Assembly (NCBI GenBank): GCA_951213105.1
Contig: OX578155.1
Location: 29,776,857 to 29,840,856, forward strand
Direction of reading: 5' to 3'
Source of the DNA: Amaurobius ferox
Taxonomy: Eukaryota; Arthropoda; Arachnida; Araneae; Amaurobiidae
DNA length: 64,000 bases
The translations under genes and the position numbers were made by a program. Positions 21,116-31,438 of the stretch are shown here, in pieces. The notes beneath the pieces were generated by a model. It had not been told where the DNA came from. It did no database searches and was given only the letters and a program-made list of their open reading frames with translations. Each line of letters opens with the position of its first letter. The first letter of the stretch is position 1.

Positions 21116-21650
21116 TGGGAGGTAATACTTTATAAATTTTTAATTCCGTCATATGACGGGTATACCGTCTAGTGACTTCTAAATTTTACCGAAAAGTTAT
21201 ATTTATTCAAACATATTTCCACTTGCGTGACGTTTGGTGTGCGTCTGAGCTAGTTAAGATAATTTGTTAAACAGGACATCTTAAAATACGCAGTTTTCGT
21301 ACGTGTTAGCGAAACTTCCATTGTCATGAAGGTTTTGTATTTTATATACTGATGAAATATTCTTAAATATAGTATTTTCACAATCAAAGAAAATCAACGT
21401 ATTGTTCGAATTCTTGTTGTATTGATATTTTTTTTATCTGTAATTTCGTAAAGGTTTTTCCTATATTTTACATTCGTATATCATTTTTCCTTTTTCCGCT
21501 ATTGAAAATGACGTGTTTTTGTGTATCACCAGTGTCTATCTAATACTTTCCTTCCTAAAGAAAAGTATTGTGTTCGTGTCGAATACACTTTTTGGCCAAT
21601 TAAAAAATCTAGACGTTTTCGACCTCTATGAAAGTAAATATAATCTTTGT
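21116..21650. other. Unassigned; contains a relic of a stem-loop end
   Basis: At 21540-21575 the sequence aatactttccttcctaaag, followed by aaaagtattgtg, resembles a degraded Hel 3' end. The rest is unassigned. Confidence 0.3.
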
Positions 21651-22484
21651 TACTTTCCCTGCAATACATGGTAATGTATAGGGAAAGTATTGGAATCATG
21701 CCGAAAATCGCAACTCGAGTTTTCGACGGATCTACACGTTTCGAGACCTCTAGAATACGAAAAAACCATTTTTAGCGTGACGTCTGTGTGTCTGTCTGTC
21801 TGTCAGTCTGTCTGTCTGTGCAGATTTTGTATCCGCTCTAACTAAAAAACTAATCGACCGAATTTCACAAAATTTGGTAGGTAAGTCACTTGTTTGCGAG
21901 TCTGGTGCTGATTAGTTTTGGGTACGATTTGGAATAAAATAACCTGCCTTTTTTTGCGAAATGGCCCGCAAAAGTTTGTATCCACTCTAACTGAAAAACT
22001 ACTGGACCAAATTCCACAAAATTCGGTAGGTAAGTCACTTGTGGTACACTCTGGAGCTGATTAGATTTTGGTATGATTTGGAAAAAAATAACCTGCCTTT
22101 TTTTGCAGAATGGCCCGCAAAAATCGCCAAAATCTAAAATAAAAACTACGTATGCTCAAATATATCCATAAAATGCTTGTTTAATACGTAATTTTTAACA
22201 AAGAAAATAATAAGACCAACTTCATTACACTAGGACTAGCTCCGGCCGTCCAACTAGTTACTCTAAGTCCTCTGGACGAGTCGGACGGTCTGGGTCTTTA
22301 ACACTAGGACTAGCCGTTCTCGAGATATTTTAAGTTTTTTCGTATTTTCTCTACGCCACCTTTGAAAATAAGTTCAGTTACCAAATGAGAACGAAAATTG
22401 AATTAAAAGTGAATTAAATTTAAATTAAATAAAGAGAACGTGGATATAAGTCTGCAGAGAAAGTCATGTGCTGCCCACATCAGA
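21651..22484 (-). mobile_element. Full-length Hel-A
   Basis: A well-preserved minus-strand copy. It has the 3' stem-loop ACTTTCCCTGCAATACATGG with its complement ending GGGAAAGT (21652-21689), a TGTC/TGTG tract at 21784-21823, and two internal modules each ending gaaatggcccgcaaaa. The ctcgagatatttt core, CTGCAGAGAAAGT and the 5' hairpin CATGTGCTGCCCACATCAGA follow. A 60-bp tail-only insert lies at 22241-22300. Confidence 0.88.
22241..22300 (+). mobile_element. Tail-only SINE/LINE insertion (60 bp)
   Basis: An insert of 60 bp flanked by an exact 14-bp duplication ACACTAGGACTAGC (22227-22240 and 22301-22314) in Hel-A. It reads GGCCGTCCAAC ... TCGGACGGTCTGGGTCT, the terminal segment of the SINE tail, whose two parts can pair as a hairpin. 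Its middle (taagtcct..gacgag) resembles the insert at 7816-7870 more than the SINE bodies. Confidence 0.8.
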
Positions 22485-23267
22485 TTTTTTTTTTTTGTTA
22501 TTATTCTATCCTCATATTATTATAAAATGTTAAATAGCTAGAAATGTTTAACAGCGTTTTTTGTTTTACTTTCTCATGCTGTAGAATATGGTTTATAGAA
22601 AGTACTGTTTTCATGGAATTTTTTGATTTCGAGATTTTGATGCCAATATACAGGGTGTCCAGTGCTATCGGTGCCCACTGGCTATTTCCTCAACCGTTAG
22701 CCACAGAGATGCACTTCCAATTACAGAAATGTTTTAAATTCTAAAATCTTTCTTAGAAACAGTTTAAATCAATAAATGCATTTCTGAAAGAAATACGAAA
22801 TATACATTTTTATACGGTCCCCCGGGCCTACCAATTATATTTAAGAAAATCATCCTCATATAATTTTATGCAAAATAAAACATAAAAATCATCCTTTTAC
22901 GACCAAAATGGACCGACTTATAGCTGTTTAAATTTGGACCCCTTTTTTGCTTAGAAATGGTCAATACGGTCCCTGATTGGTTGGTTGTCTGAAACGGGAG
23001 AATTTTATGCGTGGAAAAGCGACTTAAGTCATAAAGTTTAATGCTTCATAACTCCATGAATTTTGGTCGTAAAAGGAAGATTTTTTTTTTATTTTGCATG
23101 AAATTGCATGAGGATGATTTTCCTAAATATAATTGGTAGGACTGGGGACCGTATAAAAATTTATATTTCGTATTTCTTTCAGAAATGTATTTATTGATTT
23201 AAACTGTTTGTAAGATAATAGATTTTAAAATTTAAAACATTTTTTCAATTGGAAGTATGTTTCTCTA

Positions 23268-24503
23268 AGAGTGCTATTACACACGGCAATTTTTATTGCC
23301 GATCTTCGGCAATTCCGCCCGTCAATCATACTTTAGGCTCCTCCTATTTAACAGGTCCCTTCTCTCTAATCTCGCCGATTTTATTTCAGAAAGCATTATT
23401 TGGTGTGTTTTTCGTATAATTTGAATCTTTTATATCCTAAAGGTGTCTGTAATTTGTTAAAAGTTCTATTATTATTTTTCTATCTCCAGACTTTAAAAAT
23501 TCCTCCCGGCAATGATACTTTAGGCCACGCCTTTCTAAAACGCCTCTCCTTTCTAATACCTCAGAGTTCATTCCAAGAAGCATTATTTAGTTGGTTTTTT
23601 TCGTATAATTTGGATCGTTTATATTCCACAGGTGTCTGTAATTTGGTAAAAGTTCTATTACTATTTTTCCATCTCCAGACTTTAGAAATTCCGCCCGGCA
23701 ATGATACTGTAAGCTCCTCCTTTCTAACAGGCCCTCCCTGTTTAATGCAGCCGATTTCAGGAAGCATTCTTTAGTTGTTGTTGTTGAGACCCAGACCGTC
23801 CGACCTACCAGAAAGGTGTAAGGTAACTTGTATGGACGGCCGGGAAGTGCCACCCAATTTAGACCGGAACCCAGTGGGGGAGGCATCCACAGGGACCGTA
23901 CCCTCCTTCCCCTACCACCAACCTCTCGGAAGGACTTACGGACCCACATGTTTAACGTGATCGTACTCCGCATGAACACGGCGGCATTTGTGGTAGAGTG
24001 CAAATCTAGCGCGCAAACCACGGGGATACCGCACCCGAGATGGCCAACAGCACGCGATGTTCCGAGGTGGTCACCCACCAAGTACTAACCGCGCCCGATG
24101 CTGCTTGACTTCGGTGATCTAACGAGAACCGGTGTTTTCAGCACGGTACGGCCGTTGGCCAGGAAGCATTCTTTAGTGTGTTTTTTCATTTAATTTGGAT
24201 ATTTTATATCCCAAGGTGTCTGTAATTTGGTAGAAGTTCTATTATTTCCTTCCATCTCCAGATTCTAACATAATTCAGCTGCTTCGTTTTTGCATTGCAG
24301 TCGTCATCGCCATCTTGAATGCAAATGAGAAGAGGAAAGGCGGAACGTAGTGACGTCTAATTTTATCGTGCTCTGATTGGTAGCCGCTCAGAAATTGAGC
24401 AATTTTTATTGCCGAGTACGAACGAATTGCCGCAATTCGGCGGCAAGATTTCTTCCCATTGAAATGTATGGTGTTGCTGAAAAATTGCTGGAAGGAATTG
24501 AAC
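23268..24503. mobile_element. Inner insertion with GGCAATTTTTATTGCC ends and tandem 185-bp units
   Basis: The left edge reads AGTGCTATTACACACGGC followed by aatttttattgccg. Near the right end caatttttattgccg recurs at about 24401, with aattcggcggcaag. The interior holds three to four tandem units of about 185 bp (starting near 23390, 23578, 23762 and, after the SINE, 24164), each with gtgtctgtaatttg and ttctattatt. The element class is not recognised. Confidence 0.5.
23775..24159 (-). mobile_element. 5S rRNA-headed SINE
   Basis: Minus-strand copy. The head lies at 24159-24043 and reads, on the minus strand, GCCAACGGCCGTACCGTGCT, then ggttctcgttagatcaccg, AAGCAGCATCGGGCGCGG, tagtacttggtgggtgacc, and ends gctgttggc. 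It is closer to a genuine 5S rRNA than the 15268 copy. The body and (CAA)n tail (23775-23790 as gttgttgttg) are shared with the tRNA-headed copies. An exact 17-bp duplication, CAGGAAGCATTCTTTAG, flanks it (23758-23774, 24160-24176). Confidence 0.93.
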
Positions 24504-24908
24504 GGTTGAGGAAATAGCCATTGGACACCGATAGCACTGGACACCCTGTATATTATGTTTTAGGGCCTACCAAACACGTTTTGGCTATTTTTAAAGCGAT
24601 GCCCGTCTATCTGTGGCCCATTGCTTGTGTACTCTATAGCCGACACAAATAGTAGTGGATTTTCACGAAACTGTATATCCTGCTTTGTTAACAGAAAATC
24701 TAGAAGTAGATAGAATATTTTGAAATTCGAGCGGAAACTTCGAAATTTTATATTTCCTTAACATGACAGCGTAGAACAAAATTTAACATAGTTATGCCTA
24801 AAAGTGGTTATTTATGGCCCAATGATCTCGAAACAACAGTTTCAATTATTGTAGTGAAAAATAACCGCGGTACAATTTTTATGTTCGTGACATCATTAAC
24901 CACCATCG

Positions 24909-25175
24909 TGACATCATTAACCCTCCCCTCTGAACGCTGCGGCCTGGTTCTCCAGGGTGTGTCAAAATCACACCTCCATTCATAAAATCAAAGACTGTGT
25001 CCTCGCTGCAAAAGAAATCTCAAACAAAATAAACTAATTAATTCCTGGGTTTCCCCCCCCCCCCCCGATCCGTGAACCCTCTCACTGTTCCCAGCCATCT
25101 TACCTTAAAAATAAACTTATTGGACATATCTTGCATATCTATACACCTGTACATTTTTTGTGTTCTGTACATCCG

Positions 25176-25214
<39 letters not shown>

Positions 25215-25453
25215 TGTGTATATATATACTATCTTTGTGTTGTTCTGCGTGCACTGTGTGCCAATTATCCATGGCATCATGCTGGCCATGAGCATGTAAT
25301 TTTCTGTAAATACTTTTAATCTCATTAATAAACGCTAGCGGATTGTTGGGAGTTGACCGGGGGAGTCAGCTTCGGCTTACTCCCTCTCCCGGCCACACAT
25401 TAAGCTACCATAAACCTTCGGGTTGGTCGTGTGGTCAGGGTCTTCAGTCAATC
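24909..25453 (+). mobile_element. 5'-truncated LINE 3' end with end of an ORF
   Basis: Flanked by AACCACCATCG (24898-24908 and 25454-25464). The first 128 bp include an open stretch ending in a TAA at 25035-25037 that reads ...HTSIHKIKDCVLAAKEISN..., plausible as the C-terminus of a LINE polyprotein. After the stop come 14 C (25053-25066), the shared 3' region with a long T tract, and an AATAAA (about 25326). The block ggagtcagcttcggcttac follows, then the ATCA-type end. It matches 2652-3082 in the last 430 bp. LINE clade not determined. Confidence 0.75.
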
Positions 25454-25479
25454 AACCACCATCGGGGAGACAAGTCGTC

Positions 25480-26352
25480 CCCCCCCCCCCCTGCAGGGAG
25501 TATAGTGTCAAACTTGGTACCAATCAAAGATTTTTTTCAAGCCCTTTAAATTAAAGAGTAAAATGCTATAATTGGAATCATTTCCACCAGCTATTCAGGT
25601 TTTTCAAATATTTTCTTGCAAAATTTGCGAAAAAAAGAGAGAGAGAGAGCTTTTTAAAATTAAATTCTGGTATGAAAAATACGAGTTGAAGCACACTCCA
25701 GTTGATTCACTGTATCGGTTTGAAACTGCTAAGTTTCACGTTCGTGATCACTGATCCATAAATTACCCCTGTGTGATTTTGTCCTATGCTGCCATGTTAA
25801 GAAGACATAAAATTTCGAATACATTTCGAAGTTTTTGCTCAAATTTCATAAAATTCTGTCTAATTCTAGATTTTTCGTTGACGATGTTGAATATAAAGTT
25901 TCTTGAAAATCCATTAATATTTGTGGCTGCTATCGTGCACACAAAAAATTAACCTAAGACTGACATCACTCTTAAAATAGTCAAAACGTGTCCAGGAAAT
26001 CCTAAAACATATTTCTTCTACTTCGATCCTACTCGAAGGTGTAAGGTATCTGTTTGGAAGCGCCACCCAATTTAAACCGAAACCCAGTCGGGGCGACATC
26101 TACAGGGACCGTACCCTCCTTTCCCTACGATGAACCTCTCTGAAGGACTTACGGACCCACATATTTAACGTTCCCGTACTCCACATGAACACGGAGACAT
26201 TTTGGGCAAAGGCCTGGAATCGAACTGCGATCGTCCTACTAGGCTGTCCCACCCCCTCTAAAACATATTTGGTATCAAAGGCTCCAAATCGAAAATTACA
26301 GTGAAAACAGTACTTTTTATATGCTATATTCAATACTATGAGAAAGTAAAAA
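25480..26352 (-). mobile_element. Hel-D-type copy, inverted relative to 22556
   Basis: Read on the minus strand from 26352, it has TACTTTCTCATAGTATTG with its paired AAAAGTA, then the aaaatttcgatttgg, cacgttttgactattt and gattttcaagaaac blocks of Hel-D. A tRNA-headed SINE interrupts it at 26015-26256. Past about 25730 it diverges from the 22556 copy, so the two are related subfamilies placed tail to tail. Confidence 0.6.
26015..26256 (-). mobile_element. tRNA-headed SINE
   Basis: Minus-strand SINE with box B (gaatcgaactgcg read in reverse) and the shared body (agggaccgtaccctcc, acttacggacccaca). The (CAA)n tail is replaced by a short degenerate end. It is flanked by a 13-bp duplication CTAAAACATATTT (26002-26014 and 26257-26269) in Hel-D. 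Confidence 0.85.
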
Positions 26353-27095
26353 TATGCTCCAAAATACGCAAGCGATAAGCATATACTGGCATATAGTGCA
26401 GAGGTTGATGTGCATATCTACAGAAACTGTCTCATAACACAGCTTTAAGGGTATATATAATCGGAAGAAAAATTATATATTTGATTCTATATTAAGCCCG
26501 GCAAAGATAGCGGCACTACCATTACACAATTTTATTTCGTTCCGATCACATTTCTTTCATGGCTTATTGCGTGTCCCGCCGCGCCCTGAGATGTTCCACA
26601 CAAAAAACGAAACTGAAATTTCTCGAGGACGTTTCTAATTACTACTTTTTGTGCATCACTTTTTCTTTAAAATTCTCACAAACGTATTTACTTGCTTGAG
26701 TACGTTTGCATTTAGTTTATGAGGAAGCACTTCGGCCGTGACAGTTTTTGAAGACATGAATCACTTCAATGGCAAATCGTTTTCCGGTCATGTGCGCCAT
26801 TCCAGCTTGAACAATGACGTCAAAAAGCCACTATGAGCTGCAGGATATTACGCGCAATGCTGTTTCATCCTTACAGTGATTCTTAATATTTCTGGTCAGC
26901 ATCCCGCAGAGAAGGAATGTGAAGGGCTGAGGGTGTTCTTCACATCCTGGGATGTGAAGGGCACCCCCCCCCCCCCCCAGCCATTCACGTCTCTTCTCTG
27001 ATTGAATTGTGAGGGCTGGGGGTGCATAAATCATGCAAGTCCATATTTGGTTAATTTTTACTTTTCGACGTTAGCTCATAGAGGGGGGAAAAAAA
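26353..27095. other. Unassigned sequence with a 15-C run
   Basis: Holds 15 C at 26964-26978 inside a duplicated gggatgtgaagggc context (26925-26965). No repeat family or credible gene was seen. Confidence 0.3.
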
Positions 27096-27148
27096 TTTGA
27101 TGTGGACTGCACATGACTTTTCCTGCAGATTGACATTCATTTTGCCAT
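27096..27148 (+). mobile_element. Hel-A 5'-end fragment
   Basis: Reads TTTGATGTGGACTGCACATG then ACTTTTCCTGCAGATTGAC, the first 53 bp of Hel-A. It is then cut off by the stem-loop end of the next element. Confidence 0.7.
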
Positions 27149-27151
27149 TTT

Positions 27152-28387
27152 TACTTTCCCTGCAATACATGGTAATGTATAGGGAAAATATTGGAATCAT
27201 GTCGAAAATCGCAACTCGAGTTTTCGACGGATCTACACGTTTCGAGACTTCTAGAATACGAAAAAACTATTTTTAGCGTGACGTCTGTGTGGCTGTCTGT
27301 CTGTGTTGAATTTGTATCCACACTAGTTGACCGAATTTCATAAAATTTGGTAAGTCACTTGTGGGCGAATCTGGTGCTGATTAGTTTTGGGTACGATTCG
27401 GGATAAAAGAACTCGCCTTTTTTTTTGTGAAATGGCCTGCAGAAGCTTGTATCCACTCTAGCAAAAAAACTAATAGACCGAATTTCACAAAATTCGGTAG
27501 ATAAGTCAATTGTGGGACCCCCTGGTGCTGATTAGATTTTGTATGATTCGGAAAAAAACAACTTGCTTTTTTTTGCAAAATGGCCCGCAAAAATCGCCAA
27601 AATCTAAAATAAAAAACTACGTATGCTCAAATATATCATACGGGGAAGACGATAACTGACGAACAAATGGACCGATTCGAACGAAATTTGGTACAAAAAT
27701 CACAATCCGTAAACACTGGAAGCCTATTGATTTTATACGCAATCGAATGTTCAGAACCTTCCTAAATTTTCGAGTGAAATTTAAAAAAAAATCGTCAAAA
27801 AATCAAAACTACTAATAAAGTTACGCAAATAGACATTTTTTATGTAATTTTTCATTAGAAAACGATTGACATAAATTTTCTAACGATAACATTCTCGAGA
27901 TACTGCACATTTTTCAAAAAATTTATCAAAAAATTATGTAAAATAAAATATTTCCTATTGGGAGACATGTTCACTTTACATATGTAATACCATGCGATAA
28001 ATTGGGTGATATCATTCTCGTGGATCTAGCTCGTTCCATGCATGAGAAAAGATACTTTGAGTAATACATTTGTATTTGAATGCCAATAGTCATTTATGTG
28101 CTATAAGAATAACTTATTTCTCCGTCCATAAATCTTGGTGAGATTTTGGCGACGAATTTGGAGGAATGTCGCCAATTTGGCAACATTTTTAATTGTTGCG
28201 AAATTAACAAAAATCTCGTCAAATTGATAAAAATGACGCTAAATCAATGAAAATGACGACTAATTGAAGAAAATTCAATATCTTGGAAAGAATATAAGTA
28301 TCTACTATAAGAATAACATTTTTTTAACTGTAAAAGTAGTAAATTCATTGCATTATATAAGGAAAGTCATGTGTTGCCCACATCAGA
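27152..28387 (-). mobile_element. Hel-A/Hel-B chimera (3' Hel-A, 5' Hel-B)
   Basis: On the minus strand the 3' part (27152-27640) is Hel-A: stem-loop ACTTTCCCTGCAATACATGG, tgtctgtctgtg tract, two internal modules, ctacgtatgctcaaatat. From about 27650 to 28387 it is Hel-B: acgataactgacgaac, acattcgattg-type, and the tcgccaatttgg block, ending at the 5' terminus CATGTGTTGCCCACATCAGA. There is no second stem-loop at the join, so this is one recombinant element rather than two adjacent ones. It is the reciprocal of the chimera at 16489. Confidence 0.75.
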
Positions 28388-30260
28388 TTTTTTTTTTAAG
28401 AGACATTAAATTAAATTTTTGTTCGAGTTCACTCGTGTGCATATCATAAGGATAATAGCCAGACATTCTGTAATTCATAGTACGGAAAAGTTTATTTTGC
28501 ACGGCTTCTATTCGTTGAGAATGCAGATTGCAAACTGGGTCTCAGGTCATTGCACAATACTCCAAAATTGGTTTGACAAGAGTATTATAAAAACAAATAA
28601 TGGTATCAGTCCTAGCAAAAACGCGAGATCGTTCGTCTCAAGGTCAAACCAAGTCTTTGGTAGGTTCTTTTAATAGTATTATCGATATGCCTCTGAAAGT
28701 TAAATGCATATCATCAAATGTGACACCCAAATCAAATAATACGAGTCCATCGAGATAGAGGTAAATTATTTAAAATGTAATTGTAGTTGTGAATATTATG
28801 GATTCTAGCAATGCTCGTTAACACAGCGCTCAGAAACATTTAAATGGAGTCTATTTAAAATAGACCAGCTATACAGTTCGTTTAGATCATTCTGCATCCA
28901 TTCATAATCAGTTAATGGGTTGATTTTCACATAAAGTTTCAGATCGTCGGCAAACATAAGATATTTTGCAGTTTTAAAAATCCGGGGTATTTCATTAATA
29001 AAAATCTGATGTGGGCAACACATGACTTTCCTTATATAATGTAATGAATTTACTACTTTTACAGTAAAAAAAAAATAGGTTTTTCTTATAGTAGATACTA
29101 ATATTCTTTCCAAAATATTGAATTTTCGACAATTCGTCGTCATTTTTTTGTCCACTTGGCGAGATTATCGTTAATTTGTCAACATTTCAAAAAGTTGACA
29201 AGTTGGCGACATTCCGCCAAAATCTCACCAAGCGTTATGGACGAAGAAATAAGTTATTCTTACAACAGATAAATGACTATTGGCGTTCAAATACAAAAGT
29301 ATTACTTAAAGTATCTTTTTTCATGAATGGAACGAGCTAGATCCACGAGAATGATGCCATCCAATTTATCGCATGATATTACATATGAAAAGTGAACATG
29401 TTTCTCAATAGGAAATATTTTTTTATTTTATGACTTTTTGATAATTTTTTTGAAAAATGTGCAATATCTCGAGAACGGTTCATGTTAGCATTCTAAAATT
29501 TATGTCAATCGTTTTCTAATGAAAAATTACATAAGAAATGTCTATTTGCGTAACTTTATTAGTGGTTTTGATTTTTTGACGATTTTTTCAAAATTTCATT
29601 CTAAAATTTAGGGGGGTTCTGAACATTCGATTGCGTATAAAAACAATGGGCTTCCAGTGTTTACGGATTGAGATTTTTGTACCAAATTTGGTTCGAATCG
29701 GTCCATTCGTTCGTCAGTTATCGTCTCTACAGACTCACTGACACACACAGACACACATACTTTCACACACACACACACACACACAGACATCACTTTAAAA
29801 GTGTTTGATTCGTGATCAGGGATGCTTGAAACGTGCTCTCCCGTCGAAAACTCGAATTCGAATTTTCGACCCCGTCACAGTAATTTCCTTATACATTATG
29901 TATATAAGGAAAGTAAAAATTAAGAAAAGGAGTGGGCCCAAATTTGAACACCTGAGGAATTACTGTGTAGTCTAGAGTTAACGCCAAAATACTTTGCAGA
30001 ATAGAGCCTGTCTGTAATATATACGAGTACAACCCAGGCGATAAATCAACACTAAAACCGTAATTAGTTTACCGGTTAACAACCCCAGATCGATGTGATC
30101 AAATGCTTTACTAAAGTCAGTATAGATAACACCAAGTTGCTTCTTGGTTTCAATAGCATCAATAATATCACGGGTAAAGCAAGCTAAATTACTTAAAGTT
30201 GATCTAATTGGCATAAATCCATGTTGGTAAAGAGAGATATCCATTGCTTTATTTGAGAAA
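28388..30260 (-). pseudogene. LINE reverse transcriptase (Jockey/CR1-like), split by Hel-B
   Basis: On the minus strand from 30260 the frame carries canonical reverse transcriptase blocks: QHGFMPIRST (a QHGFRxGRST variant), VIYTDFSKAFDHID with the first catalytic aspartate, and a degraded PQGS-LGP block reading PQVFKFGPTPFL. After the Hel-B insert come INEIPRIFK and FADDLKLY, the FADD box with the catalytic aspartate pair, then NRLHLN. The 28673-28400 stretch reads as the region after the polymerase (CNLHSQRIEAVQNK, YYPYDMHT). It has frame breaks and no endonuclease domain in view. The C-terminal region matches 57854-58330. Confidence 0.85.
29005..29915 (+). mobile_element. Full-length Hel-B inside the LINE reverse transcriptase
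   Basis: TCTGATGTGGGCAACACATG, ACTTTCCTTATATAATG, the tcgccaa-rich body, tatctcgagaacggttc, a CA tract at 29745-29785 and the stem-loop ending AAGGAAAGTA. Removing it joins the LGP-like block to INEIP in frame apart from a few extra A residues. So insertion was into an A-run on this strand (T-run on the LINE sense strand), and any target duplication is hidden in those A residues. Confidence 0.9.
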
Positions 30261-31438
30261 AGATTTCATGCATGATACAAAATTGCGTAATACATTTAAT
30301 ACATAAACATTTTATAATTTAGTGTATATGTTTAGCACCTGCGCTTCAGTTTAGAAATGGGTTACCTCAGCCTATTACTAGGTATGAATAAAAAGTCAAC
30401 AAACCCCTGAATGTTTTCCTTCCTATTTATCAACATAACACTTTCCTCACCAAACTGTCAGCTTCCAAATCTGTCCTTAATTGATAATCGTCGACCCTTA
30501 TTTAGGACTTTCTTTGGTGCTGATAACACGCTTATCTTTCCGCGGGCAGAGCTTGTTAGGAAATTGGACCTTTTCGCTCTTTTTTTTAATTACGTGCGGG
30601 TTAATAGTTTTCGTATTTCAAGTGACCTAATTTTCTGCTTTTGTTGATTTAATTTCTAAATTATAGAACTGATGAAGTTAACTCATATATTAAACATGCC
30701 TTATTCAAGGTTGGTGAGATAGTTTGGCTTTATTATTAAACTTTCTCTACTGGTTTTTACTTTCTCTTCAATACTTGGTGCATGTGAAAGGAAGGTTTAT
30801 GCAAGCAAGAAAGGGTTTCACTGTGTGTTTCTCTTAGGTATACATCTTAAGCTCTTCTTCCACGGACACGGTTATTCGCCCCCCCCCCTCAGGTGACATT
30901 TTATATTAACCTAGTTTCTATTTATGTGACAGCATTTAGATGCATTTATATAGGGTAAATAGAAAACTTGGCCCTCCGACTTTTTTCGCCTTCCCCCCCC
31001 CCCCCCCCTGCCCAAAAAGTTCTGAAAGACTGATCGCCACCCTTTTACCCTGTCATTGCTACTCGTCGGTAGGTGGCATACTATTGGGTGATCAGCCAGA
31101 ATAGAATAACTTCTTTCTTAAGCAAAATGGTGAAAAATGGTAATTTTTTAAACGTTCGTAATTTTCAAGTTAATTTGAATTAAAAAAACAAAAAAAACAA
31201 GCGCTGAGGTCCTGGGACGTGAAACACACCTCTGTAGCAAATTTCATTTCTGTTCGACGCTTCGATTTTCCGCTACAAACGACGACAACGCACAGACAGA
31301 CATCTTCATGTAACATAATTTTGTGTTAATATAATTGCTTTTCTAACTTGGTAACGAAAACACAGGTTAGTTTATTGTTGCATTTTTTTTTATTGTGAAT
31401 ATATTATAAAAGTTTCAATAGCATAAGATTGATTTTTT
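30261..31438. other. Unassigned sequence with poly-C tracts
   Basis: Contains 10 C (30879-30888) and 16 C (30993-31008). At 30757-30790 the sequence tactttctcttcaatac followed by gaaaggaagg looks like a degraded Hel stem-loop end. A 78-codon open frame (30411-30647) has no recognisable domain. Confidence 0.3.

Larger units (their letters stand above)
22651..24548. mobile_element. DNA transposon with CAGGGTGTCC tips, itself split
   Basis: The terminal inverted repeats start CAGGGTGTCCAGTGCTATCG and extend about 48 bp, flanked by TA. The uninterrupted Hel-D copy at 60075 supports the empty site. The left 620 bp (22651-23267) form a long palindrome centred near 22985 with arms of about 290 bp, so this is a foldback-type element. 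The right arm is broken by another sequence (about 23268-24503). A TA duplication suggests the IS630-Tc1-mariner group; no transposase is present. Confidence 0.75.
22556..24897 (-). mobile_element. Hel-D copy, split by a DNA transposon
   Basis: Starts with a stem-loop TACTTTCTCATGC ... ATAGAAAGTA, then the gatttcgagattttgatgcc block to 22650. It is interrupted by the element at 22651-24548 and resumes with the cgttttggctattttt, gcgatgcccgtctatctg and gattttcacgaaac blocks. The same blocks in the same order occur at 59998-60850. The stem-loop next to a tctgtctg-like tract suggests the same plan as Hel-A and Hel-B, but I could not see the 5' terminus. Confidence 0.65.

Noticed and set aside
23587..24081. 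A 164-codon minus-strand open frame
   Set aside because: It runs through the SINE body and across its junction with the tandem units. The same SINE frames appear at every copy and are not conserved as protein.
24043..24159. A functional 5S rRNA gene on the minus strand
   Set aside because: The 5S-like segment continues without a terminator into the SINE body and (CAA)n tail, and the whole unit is bounded by a 17-bp target duplication, so it is a SINE head.
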